A stretch of 6,896 bases of DNA from Pyrodictium delaneyi (GCA_015661645.1 DQVR01000092.1:1-6896), one strand, 5' to 3'. Shown: positions 1 through 5,470, counted from the stretch's first letter. Translations and numbers: made by a program. Notes: generated from the sequence alone by a model not told the origin.

Positions 1-47
1 CAGCTTCTATTTGTTATGAGCCTCCGCCGGGTCCATTCCACCAGCAT
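1..47 (-). CDS. Possible 5' end of a gene running off the left edge
   Basis: An ATG at 45-47 on the minus strand opens a reading frame with no stop up to the window edge. Only 15 codons are visible, beginning MLVEWTRRRLITN. It is preceded by a purine-rich stretch containing GGAGG with about 6 nt before the ATG, a good archaeal Shine-Dalgarno site. It would follow the candidate small gene at 83-286 by 35 nt on the same strand. Too little protein is visible to recognise a family. The case rests only on the ribosome-binding site, the open frame and the co-directional neighbour, so the feature may be spurious. Confidence 0.25.
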   Translation of the reverse strand, partial: MLVEWTRRRLITNRS

Positions 48-82
48 TTGTCTCCTCCCCCATCCTCCTTCAGCTCTACTTG

Positions 83-286
83 TTATTGGTTCTGCGTTTC
101 GTCTATCTTCTCACCTTTCCTGGTGTTATCTATGTCTCGTTCTGGTCTTGTTGAGGGCGCTCTACCCTGCATGTCTATGCCTAGCCCATCCCAAGCTAAT
201 GCATGACCATTGCTGACAGCCCCATCGACGAGTATAGTCCCACATGTGGTATACTCTTTTAACCAGTTCCACGTACCCGGTCTCAT
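83..286 (-). CDS. Candidate small protein, 67 aa, unknown
   Basis: A 67-aa ORF starts at ATG 284-286 and ends in TAA. I do not recognise the product. The N-terminal half (MRPGTWNWLKEYTT, then a segment around TILVDGAVSNGHALAW) has a mixed hydrophobic/polar make-up like a folded protein. The C-terminal third is highly charged and may be disordered. A TATA-like tandem heptamer lies about 40-50 nt upstream (323-336), and a weak purine stretch (AAGGA) sits just before the ATG, so a short-leader transcript is possible. No membrane segment or signal peptide is seen. The overlapping plus-strand frame at 16-216 is leucine-rich and low in complexity, and was judged a shadow. This could also be a degenerated gene remnant. 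Confidence 0.3.
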   Translation of the reverse strand: MRPGTWNWLKEYTTCGTILVDGAVSNGHALAWDGLGIDMQGRAPSTRPERDIDNTRKGEKIDETQNQ

Positions 287-446
287 TTATCCTTCAAAAG
301 GAGCTGACGTCGATAGAGGAATATTATACATTATACAGGATTAGAATAGATACATAAATAAAGTAAATAGAAATAATAGTATAATAAAGCAAAGAATACA
401 TAGAACTACGCAGAACCTCATCGAGAATCTACCCGGCGACTACTCG
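287..446. other. AT-rich intergenic stretch
   Basis: About 160 nt without a supported gene. Positions 341-400 contain only 10 G/C in 60 bases by hand count, far below the rest of the window. It holds TATA-like sequences on both strands. It is probably a promoter region between the minus-strand candidate ending at 83 and the plus-strand candidate starting at 447. No tRNA, rRNA or CRISPR repeat was recognised. Confidence 0.5.
323..336 (-). promoter_or_regulatory. Tandem TATA-like heptamers, possible promoter
   Basis: ATTATAC occurs twice back to back at 323-329 and 330-336, reading GTATAATGTATAAT on the minus strand. Archaeal TATA boxes sit about 26 nt before the transcription start. Start sites near 297-310 would give a short leader before the ATG at 286. 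The sequence resembles a promoter but there is no clear BRE, so the assignment is tentative. Confidence 0.3.
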
Positions 447-451
447 ATGAG
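417..451 (+). repeat. Perfect 9-bp inverted repeat with a start codon in its 3' arm
   Basis: CTCATCGAG (417-425) and CTCGATGAG (443-451) are exact reverse complements separated by 17 nt. In RNA this would form a 9-bp stem. The right arm contains the ATG (447-449) of the plus-strand candidate ORF 447-581, so a hairpin would bury that start codon. It could be an operator, an RNA structure or a chance palindrome. No T-run follows, so it does not look like a terminator. Confidence 0.45.
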
Positions 452-581
452 CGAGAAACTTCTACGCACACACGGGCATGCCAAACAGGATAGGGAGGGG
501 AACAAATCCAAAAACATTGAGACGCGGATACACATACCGCAAGACAAATTAGTAACAATAACTAATTACTTGTACGACTAG
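447..581 (+). CDS. Candidate small protein or gene remnant, 44 aa
   Basis: ATG at 447 opens a 44-codon ORF ending in TAG at 579-581. The protein is strongly hydrophilic and ends in a protein-like tail (IETRIHIPQDKLVTITNYLYD is split here as IETRIHIPQDK plus LVTITNYLYD). The same frame stays open upstream to about 345 but has no ATG, GTG or TTG there. The ORF could therefore be a complete small gene or the 3' remnant of a longer degraded one. The upstream part encodes Asn, Ile, Lys and Arg, as expected of AT-rich noncoding DNA, except that 400-446 also reads plausibly as protein. No Shine-Dalgarno site is visible before 447. It converges on the ATPase gene with a 43-nt gap. No family recognised. 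Confidence 0.3.
   Translation: MSEKLLRTHGHAKQDREGNKSKNIETRIHIPQDKLVTITNYLYD
547..567. repeat. Perfect 7-bp inverted repeat AATTAGT/ACTAATT
   Basis: AATTAGT (547-553) and ACTAATT (561-567) are exact reverse complements with a 7-nt loop. The repeat lies inside the 3' end of the 44-aa candidate ORF and downstream of the ATPase stop on the other strand. The core TTAGT/ACTAA recurs in the inverted repeat at 2624-2640, on the other side of the two-gene ATPase unit. Confidence 0.4.
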
Positions 582-624
582 CGGCCAGGCCATATAGGAG
601 AACTCAAGTCGATAACTGCAGTCG

Positions 625-1797
625 CTACGTTGTCTCCCTATCCTCGATTTTCTCGGTTTTCCCGGCAGACATGCCGTATAGCTCTCTTAGCTTCCTCGGC
701 GATATGGTAAGTGATAAAGCGGTGCCAAAGAATCCTGGTATAACGTCTCCAGGCATCCACTCCCGGATTTCCACTTCTATCTCGTCATCTCTAGGCATAT
801 CAGCATAGTCCACTATATAGACCTTAGGCTTTATAGTGTCTAAGTTGGCAGGCTTAACAGTATCGCTTACTACAAGTAGATCGTAGGTAGCTCTAAGCAT
901 GCCTGATAGAATGTACTCACTATGAGTAGTGACCAGTAATGTGATACCATATGAGTTCGGATCCAGCCAGGTCTTTAAGGTTGTATAGGAGAGTACGTAG
1001 CCTAGGATGAATTGTGCATAGGGATGTGCCTCTTCCTCCGGCTCCTCTATAGCGAATACAGTCCTACCTATGAAGGCGTGTGCTGCCGCAAGAGACAGTG
1101 TCGACAATATAGCTGCTACGGAGGCGGCGTGGCTTGCCTCTCTCAATGATATGACACGTCTGGAGCGCATATCGCGTATAATGAACCTATAGGGTGGTTC
1201 TCCAGGCTTGTCCTCGCCCTTTTCAAATATGATTACATAGGGAAACGTTAAGTTAAGATATCTCTTAACCTCATCGTCGCCCGAAACGTCATAGATCGTT
1301 CTTATAGCTTTCTCCTTAGCCTCCATTATATAGGAGTATGCCATGCCGTGGAGTTCTGGCGAAAAGATCTGATGCTCGTGCATAGCTGCAAGGTTCCTTT
1401 GCCAGCGACAAAGATTCTTAAGCGATGAGTATAGCAGCTCTGCTGTTAATCTCGGAAGAGCTATCTGTTCTTGCCCTAATTCTCGTTCTGCTCCTTCTCT
1501 TTCCTCGCATACACGACTAAAGGGTAGAATAACCCTCTCTGCGGGAAGCCATATTCCGTACTCTGCATAGGTACAATTACTACATTCTATTGGCTGCGTT
1601 AGGCCGTCATACCGGTGATGACCGTCCTCCTTCTGAAGCAAACTATCGTACAAAGAAGCCATTAAGACTGACTTTCCTACAGCATGTCTACCTACAAGCA
1701 CGTTAACTGCAGATAATTTTAGCTCACTCATATGGATTCTAATGTAGCCGCCTATAGTAGTGTTATCTTGCACCACACAGGTACAAGTCCCGGTCAT
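625..1797 (-). CDS. AAA/ABC-type ATPase (SMC/OLD-like P-loop), accessory
   Basis: A 390-aa P-loop ATPase of the broad ABC-like AAA class (OLD/AAA_21-type). Motifs in order are Walker A GRHAVGKS at 36-43, LPAER at 84-88, Walker B FAIEEPE at 248-254 with acidic pair E251/E252, and the switch/H-loop TTHSEY with H292. The usual LSxG-type signature before Walker B is replaced by ASHAAS near 221-226, which may weaken dimer-dependent hydrolysis. A central region (about 95-170) is helical and charged and a CxxC lies at 72-75, a possible metal knuckle. It lacks the TOPRIM domain of OLD nucleases. A GTG at 1806 would add three residues, but that GTG is part of AGGTG, a ribosome-binding site 6 nt before ATG 1797, so I chose the ATG. 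It follows the Cys-rich gene closely, suggesting co-translation and a joint role in defence or type III CRISPR accessory function. The ATPase class is clear, the role is inference. Confidence 0.85.
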   Translation of the reverse strand: MTGTCTCVVQDNTTIGGYIRIHMSELKLSAVNVLVGRHAVGKSVLMASLYDSLLQKEDGHHRYDGLTQPIECSNCTYAEYGIWLPAERVILPFSRVCEEREGAERELGQEQIALPRLTAELLYSSLKNLCRWQRNLAAMHEHQIFSPELHGMAYSYIMEAKEKAIRTIYDVSGDDEVKRYLNLTFPYVIIFEKGEDKPGEPPYRFIIRDMRSRRVISLREASHAASVAAILSTLSLAAAHAFIGRTVFAIEEPEEEAHPYAQFILGYVLSYTTLKTWLDPNSYGITLLVTTHSEYILSGMLRATYDLLVVSDTVKPANLDTIKPKVYIVDYADMPRDDEIEVEIREWMPGDVIPGFFGTALSLTISPRKLRELYGMSAGKTEKIEDRETT

Positions 1798-1803
1798 TGA
1801 CTG

Positions 1804-1808
1804 CACCT
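1804..1808 (-). promoter_or_regulatory. Ribosome-binding site AGGTG that decides the ATPase start
   Basis: AGGTG on the minus strand matches the anti-Shine-Dalgarno tail of crenarchaeal 16S rRNA. It stands 6 nt before ATG 1797. It includes the alternative GTG start at 1804-1806, which has no comparable site of its own. Confidence 0.5.
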
Positions 1809-1816
1809 AACCCAAG

Positions 1817-2569
1817 TTAATGCAATCTATGCTTTTTCTCGCTATTAAGGTCATTGCAGAAAATTACACCACCATGCACGTTACAGTGGTATCCTGTTCC
1901 TCCAATATTGTCAATACCTATTTGCTTCAATATATGCTCAGACGAATGCACTGACAGCAATATACTCTTTTGCTTACACAAAGCTGCGGCTATACATGAC
2001 ACGCTTTGACAATGCTCACACAGTGCTTTTCTCTCAGCAAAAAGGAACAAATACTCAAAGCATCTACTATCACGTAACAAATACTGTGTAAGTTCGCAAT
2101 CAACTTCATAGCATAGCCACTGCTTCCAGTAGTCGCGTCTATATCGCTCGTAAAAGTGATAATCCATGTACTCTAGCACTCGTAGGGCGTGACAGATACT
2201 TTCGAGAGCCCTCTCTTCGTTTTTGCACAACTCTTTCGAAACCTCGATTATACCTTCTAGCCGTTCCCCAGGGTCAAGGGAATCTAGGCAATCCTTTCTA
2301 TCGCATGTAATGCCTCTCTCCTCTAGTTTTTCCAGGATTTTGCCACAACGCCTTTTACAGAAAGCCTCATACTTGCTCATGCAGTAACAGATGTTTTCCT
2401 CTGTTATAATGTTTAGTACTATTTGGATGGTATCAATGTATATTTGCTCCCAGGGTCTGCCCCTCTGGTCTTTTCCTTTCAGCCCTTTTAGTCCCTCATG
2501 CAGCTCTTTGAGCACATATGGATCTACATACACGTAATCATCGCATTTACTTGGTATGTACTGTACCAA
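1817..2569 (-). CDS. Unknown Cys-rich protein, 250 aa, ATPase partner
   Basis: I do not recognise this family. The 250-aa product has 18 cysteines (about 7%), at 9, 61, 63, 71, 75, 89, 94, 115, 126, 153, 158, 170, 184, 187, 192, 198, 229 and 238, including CYC (61-63), CKRRC (71-75) and CEHC (184-187). They may bind metal or form disulfides, which some hyperthermophilic crenarchaea use inside the cell. Residues 100-185 look helical, with Arg/Tyr/Trp-rich stretches. The start is TTG 2567-2569: GGTGGT lies 8 nt upstream, no other start is in frame back to a stop near 2625, and the next Met is residue 64. A vague PIN-nuclease look (YVYVDPYVLKEL at 12-23, ILLSVHSSEHILKQIGI at 203-219) is not backed by a convincing acidic triad. 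The stop is only 19 nt from the ATPase ATG, implying a two-gene unit. GC is low (20 of 60 at 2041-2100), unlike the cas genes. Confidence 0.75.
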   Translation of the reverse strand: MVQYIPSKCDDYVYVDPYVLKELHEGLKGLKGKDQRGRPWEQIYIDTIQIVLNIITEENICYCMSKYEAFCKRRCGKILEKLEERGITCDRKDCLDSLDPGERLEGIIEVSKELCKNEERALESICHALRVLEYMDYHFYERYRRDYWKQWLCYEVDCELTQYLLRDSRCFEYLFLFAERKALCEHCQSVSCIAAALCKQKSILLSVHSSEHILKQIGIDNIGGTGYHCNVHGGVIFCNDLNSEKKHRLH

Positions 2570-2577
2570 TGCTATTG

Positions 2578-2583
2578 ACCACC
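2578..2583 (-). promoter_or_regulatory. Ribosome-binding site GGTGGT for a TTG start
   Basis: GGTGGT on the minus strand ends 8 nt before TTG 2567-2569. It supports this rare start codon for the Cys-rich protein, since no ATG or GTG is in frame nearby. Confidence 0.45.
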
Positions 2584-2615
2584 ATCTAGTGTTTTTGCTA
2601 GCTAGTCCAACTTTA

Positions 2616-2623
2616 GCTTTTAG
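2616..2623 (-). promoter_or_regulatory. Possible TATA box for the Cys-rich protein/ATPase pair
   Basis: CTAAAAGC on the minus strand, within A-rich surroundings, lies about 50 nt before the TTG start. Transcription starting about 26 nt downstream would leave a leader of roughly 24 nt including the ribosome-binding site. This would let the pair be transcribed apart from the cas operon. The match to the archaeal TATA consensus is only moderate. Confidence 0.3.
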
Positions 2624-2640
2624 TTAGTCTTTTTGACTAA
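2624..2640. repeat. Inverted repeat TTAGTC-T5-GACTAA at the operon boundary
   Basis: TTAGTC (2624-2629) and GACTAA (2635-2640) are exact reverse complements around TTTTT. The repeat starts 3 nt after the stop of the last RAMP gene. Further AGTC/GACT copies flank it: GCTAGTC at 2601-2607 and GACTAGC at 2642-2648, also reverse complements. On the minus strand the loop is A5 and no T-run follows, so it is not a typical archaeal terminator for the cas operon. An operator or a recombination scar is possible. Confidence 0.4.
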
Positions 2641-2643
2641 TGA

Positions 2644-3585
2644 CTAGCCTACGCTGATATATGGTGCAACTACTATCTTTGCCAGCCCAGCTCCTCTCGA
2701 TTTTCCGGATCCCAGCTGTATCGTCGCTTGTTCAAGGTACTGCTGTGTTAGCCTCCAGAGGCGTTTAGCTTCGGCTAGTGCTGCCTCGTAGAGCTTCTTG
2801 CAGAGCTTGTTTGTCTTCTCCTCGAGTGTGGGTAGTGGCCATAGTATGTGGATCCTTGTCGTGAATACTGCTCCTGCTTCTACTAGTTCCTCGGTGTATA
2901 GTTTTGCTTCTGATTTGATTTTTAGTGCCCGGTCTATTGCTACGTGTGTTTTGACCCTTGCCTGGGGTTCTCCCTCTGGTAGGGCGTCGAGCGGTCTTAT
3001 GGCTCCTGCTTGGTGTGTTGAGCCGTAGAGGATGCATATTGGACAGTATCTTGATGCTAGTGCTTCGTAGGCCCAGTCTCGTGGCGCGTCTTCGGGGGGC
3101 TTAAGCGTGCAGGGTTCTAGTTCGTTCTGTAACTGTGCTATAGCCTTGTCGGTTAGAGCGTGTTCTCTGCCGTTAAGGGGTTTGAAGCGGCTAGGCTTGG
3201 AGTGTAGTGGTGCTAGCTGCTGTAGCCTCTGGCTGCGGCGCTGTTGTGACTCTTCTGGGTCTGGCTGGTGGTGTAGTGCTGCTAGTAGCCTTGGCAACTC
3301 TTCTATGCTCTTGGGCTCTGTGCTGACGTAGCCTGAGTATAGTGTTGCTGCTATCCTCTCTGTTGTAGCCCGTAGGAGTCCCTTGACCGTAGTGGCGGGG
3401 ATTACGGGTAGGCTGCGCCATACGATGCCTGCGGCGCGGGGGCTGTTGTCCCGGATTTCTAGTGTTGCCTCAGCTACTATGCTGGAGTAGAGTTGCTGCT
3501 GGAGGTTGCCTTCTGCCCCTCCGCCTATGCGTAGAGGTGTAAGGAGCCTTATCCGGAGGGTCAGGGTTTCGAGAAGCCTCTCCAT
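2644..3585 (-). CDS. Type III RAMP protein, Cas7 (Csm3/Csm5-like)
   Basis: A 313-aa RAMP-superfamily protein, a backbone or cap subunit of the type III effector that binds crRNA. The N-terminal strand and loop read TLRIRLLTPLRIGGG (7-23). IPATTVKGLLR at 62-72 is the conserved IPGSSLKG-type segment. YCPICILYGS at 180-189 is the C-x2-C plus FGS-like motif of Csm3/Cas7. THVAIDR at 213-219 matches the conserved T-H-h-x-I-D-R stretch, and LGSGKSRGAG at 291-300 is the C-terminal glycine-rich loop. Residues 85-170 form an unusual polar insertion, rich in Gln, Arg and His. The catalytic aspartate of Csm3 is hard to assign; D46 is a candidate. The start is ATG 3583-3585 with GGAGGT 10 nt upstream. It is the last gene of the cas operon, 26 nt after the Csx10-like gene. 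The RAMP assignment is firm; the choice between Csm3, Csm5 and Cmr-type names is not. Confidence 0.85.
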   Translation of the reverse strand: MERLLETLTLRIRLLTPLRIGGGAEGNLQQQLYSSIVAEATLEIRDNSPRAAGIVWRSLPVIPATTVKGLLRATTERIAATLYSGYVSTEPKSIEELPRLLAALHHQPDPEESQQRRSQRLQQLAPLHSKPSRFKPLNGREHALTDKAIAQLQNELEPCTLKPPEDAPRDWAYEALASRYCPICILYGSTHQAGAIRPLDALPEGEPQARVKTHVAIDRALKIKSEAKLYTEELVEAGAVFTTRIHILWPLPTLEEKTNKLCKKLYEAALAEAKRLWRLTQQYLEQATIQLGSGKSRGAGLAKIVVAPYISVG

Positions 3586-3595
3586 GGCCGTGGCT

Positions 3596-3601
3596 ACCTC
3601 C
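3596..3601 (-). promoter_or_regulatory. Strong ribosome-binding site GGAGGT
   Basis: GGAGGT on the minus strand lies 10 nt before ATG 3583-3585. It supports separate translation initiation of the last RAMP gene within the operon transcript. Confidence 0.6.
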
Positions 3602-3611
3602 GCCCGGTTTT

Positions 3612-4703
3612 CTAGGGTTTCTTTGTGGTTTCTCTAGCGAGCGTGTCTATAGTGTCTGCTAGGTGTGTAATGGTGGCTGGTACAGGATTCTCCTCGGATA
3701 ATGGCTCTGCCTGGCCACGTGGAGGTGCTAGTCCTTGTACCCTGGCGGCTAGGAGGTCCTGGAGCCGGTGCCAGTAGGGCTGATAGTCCTCCGGCGCTAG
3801 GAGCATGCCCGGCGGGATGGACGGTACTGAGAGCTTTGGAGCGTTGAGGAATCGACTCCAGCCATGCTGGGGCAGCGTTGGCAGGGCTATCTCGGGCAGA
3901 GCTGGTAGGCTGCTCCACAAGTACACCGCGTAGCTGCCATGGAGCGCCTTCTCCATGTCCCCTCTTAGCGCTGCTAGGACGCCTTTGTCCAGCTCTTTTA
4001 GCGCTATCCTTACGCGGCCATAGCCGCGGCTTTTGCCGCCGCCCAGCCGCGTCTTGATAAGCTCTTTCGGCGGTTCTACCTCGTCTGGGAGCGATATTAA
4101 TGTCCAGAAGAGCGTGCCCCGGGGGAGCGCGTAGTAGGTGAAGAGCATCTCCTTCTCAGCGTTGCCCCGTGCCGGGCTTATCGCTACTGAGTCGTAGCTG
4201 TCGCTAGGTTCTACGTTTACCTTCTTCGCTGCAAAACAATACTTCAAGTCACTATCTCTTATGGGGTAGTGAAGCAGCGGTGCTATAGGCGTACCCTGAC
4301 GGATCCTCTTGACAATGCCTACCGGGTAGTAGCCTAGCATTCTTTCCCAGTAGCTGTAGAGCCTCTCGTAGATTTCCCTGGCGCTTCTACCTAACAGAGG
4401 GCACGAGATCACTTCAGGTTCTAGGTCCTCCTTTACCTTCTTTACCGTTAGCGTGGCCGTCGGTGCGGGCATCGAGGGTCTATACTTGCCGTTGACTTTC
4501 TCTACGGGGTAGGCGTCTGCTACTGCGTAGCCGTTTGCGACAAGCTCGTAGCCCTCAGAGCCGGGGGAGAACACATCTAGGAGTGCGCCGGCCAGGGTTG
4601 AGCCTGGTATTGAGTTCTTTACGGCTTCGAAGCCTCTGGGGCTACGGCGGCGCCTTATGAGTATAGGCGACTCCGCGTAGACAAGTGCGGCTAGTATCCT
4701 CAC
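3612..4703 (-). CDS. csx10: Type III-D RAMP protein Csx10-like (Cas5 group)
   Basis: A 363-aa RAMP protein with a Csx10-type layout. It has the N-terminal strand plus SPILIRRRRSPRG (12-24), then IPGSTLAGALL at 32-42. ADAYPV at 62-67 followed by MPAPTATLTVKK at 78-89 resembles the 'nayP...lPtP..K' pattern of Csx10. CPLLG lies at 101-105, YYALPRGTLFWTLI at 190-203, and the glycine-rich loop LGGGKSRGYG at 220-229. The C-terminal part has HGWSRFLNAPKLSVPSIPPG, like the GGW...LPk...aG region near the end of this group. By family knowledge it caps the crRNA 5' handle end beside Cas10 and marks subtype III-D. The start is GTG 4701-4703, overlapping the preceding TGA as GTGA, with GGGGAGTGAG just upstream, so translation is probably coupled. 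The last 40 residues are Pro/Glu-rich and probably flexible. Csm4 is the main alternative. Confidence 0.75.
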   Translation of the reverse strand: MRILAALVYAESPILIRRRRSPRGFEAVKNSIPGSTLAGALLDVFSPGSEGYELVANGYAVADAYPVEKVNGKYRPSMPAPTATLTVKKVKEDLEPEVISCPLLGRSAREIYERLYSYWERMLGYYPVGIVKRIRQGTPIAPLLHYPIRDSDLKYCFAAKKVNVEPSDSYDSVAISPARGNAEKEMLFTYYALPRGTLFWTLISLPDEVEPPKELIKTRLGGGKSRGYGRVRIALKELDKGVLAALRGDMEKALHGSYAVYLWSSLPALPEIALPTLPQHGWSRFLNAPKLSVPSIPPGMLLAPEDYQPYWHRLQDLLAARVQGLAPPRGQAEPLSEENPVPATITHLADTIDTLARETTKKP

Positions 4704-5470
4704 GGCGTCTCACTCCCCTGGAGGCTTGACGGCATGGTGAGCTTTGCTGGTAGCCACATGCGGGAAAACAGCTGCTCGAGCCCCGTACAGCCCAGCTGTT
4801 TGGCGGCTTCTGCTGGCTTGTCTGCCTTCCAGCCCGGCTCTCCGGGTCTTTCGACGCGCCAGAGGTAGGGCCTGGCTGCACCGCTGCCGACGCCCACGGC
4901 TTCTACGTAGAGAGCTGCCCGGGCTAGCAGCTCCACTATCTGGCAGAGGGAGAGCCTAGGAGGCTCTACTGCCACGTCTATATGGAATCTGAAGAGGCTA
5001 CCGGGCTCCACAGTCTCCACGAGGTAGAACTTACCCCTGGACACAGTGCCTGTGTAGTCGTCTATTTCTATCCCTGGCCTCACCCCCGTAGACACTATAC
5101 TGCCTAGTGGCTCCGCGTCGGTAAAGAATACCACTCCCTCGATGTTGGCTGTGCCGAAGACGCTGCATACATGGCAGAGCTTCTCGTTGCTAACCTCGAC
5201 TAGTATGGCGCCGGCCTCTGCCAGGACACTGTGAGCCTTCTTGACCCGGTCGGGGTGCTTGGAACCACAGCAGGTTAGGCCCATCTCGTGGGCTGCATAG
5301 CAGGATGCTGTCCTCCATACGCCGCGTAGCGTTGAGGACGGGATGTAGACGCTGCCGGTCTCTGGGCTACGTGCTGTCCCAGCGTCTAGGCCTAGGCCGC
5401 TAGGCGGCGAGCGTACCGTAAGAGCTCGTGTAACCTGCAGCACGAAGTGAAGACGCGTCAGCATCGCCAT
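4700..5470 (-). CDS. csm3: Type III RAMP protein, Csm3-like Cas7 backbone
   Basis: A 256-aa Csm3-like Cas7 subunit expected to line the crRNA and cut bound target RNA at 6-nt steps. VYIPSSTLRGVWR (41-53) is the IPGSSLKG segment. D29 in GLGLDAG aligns by position with the catalytic Asp of Csm3 (D-x-P-V-x-R-D region). CHVCSVFGT at 99-107 is the C-x2-C/FG motif, and C67/C68 may join C99/C102 in a metal site. FTDAEP (116-121) and IDDYTGTV (136-143) match the conserved middle. The usual C-terminal glycine loop is degenerate (GVGSGAARPY, 193-202). I chose ATG 5468-5470, just after the Cas10 TAG, with GAGGGGAG upstream. A start at 5527 would overlap cas10 by 55 nt and add 19 residues not typical of the family. 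ATG 5462-5464 is a close alternative. The stop overlaps the csx10 start by 4 nt. Confidence 0.85.
   Translation of the reverse strand: MAMLTRLHFVLQVTRALTVRSPPSGLGLDAGTARSPETGSVYIPSSTLRGVWRTASCYAAHEMGLTCCGSKHPDRVKKAHSVLAEAGAILVEVSNEKLCHVCSVFGTANIEGVVFFTDAEPLGSIVSTGVRPGIEIDDYTGTVSRGKFYLVETVEPGSLFRFHIDVAVEPPRLSLCQIVELLARAALYVEAVGVGSGAARPYLWRVERPGEPGWKADKPAEAAKQLGCTGLEQLFSRMWLPAKLTMPSSLQGSETP

Noticed and set aside
1..95. Similar stretches near 1-20 and 71-92 (CAGCT..CTA.TTGTTAT) with about 70-nt spacing, suggesting CRISPR repeats
   Set aside because: The match is imperfect, no third copy occurs where expected near 140-160, and neither copy looks like a crenarchaeal CRISPR repeat.
16..216. Plus-strand 66-aa leucine-rich ORF
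   Set aside because: Low-complexity Leu/Ser/Cys make-up, no ribosome-binding site, and it lies opposite a more protein-like minus-strand frame.
510..514. T5 run on the minus strand as terminator of the ATPase unit
   Set aside because: It lies about 110 nt past the stop and five Ts alone are too common in this AT-rich stretch.
2624..2640. Hairpin as transcription terminator of the cas operon
   Set aside because: On the transcribed strand the loop is A5 and no T-run follows; archaeal termination depends on T-runs.
2765..3421. Several overlapping ORFs of 74-90 aa on both strands within the last RAMP gene
   Set aside because: Shadow frames of the well-supported RAMP gene, with Arg/Thr/Ser-rich or Cys/Ser-rich low-complexity products.
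3612..3980. C-terminal region after the glycine loop of the Csx10-like protein, first seen as a novel extension
   Set aside because: HGWSRFLNAPKLSVPSIPPG resembles the GGW/LPk/aG region that normally follows in Csx10/Csm4-type proteins, so it is probably ordinary.
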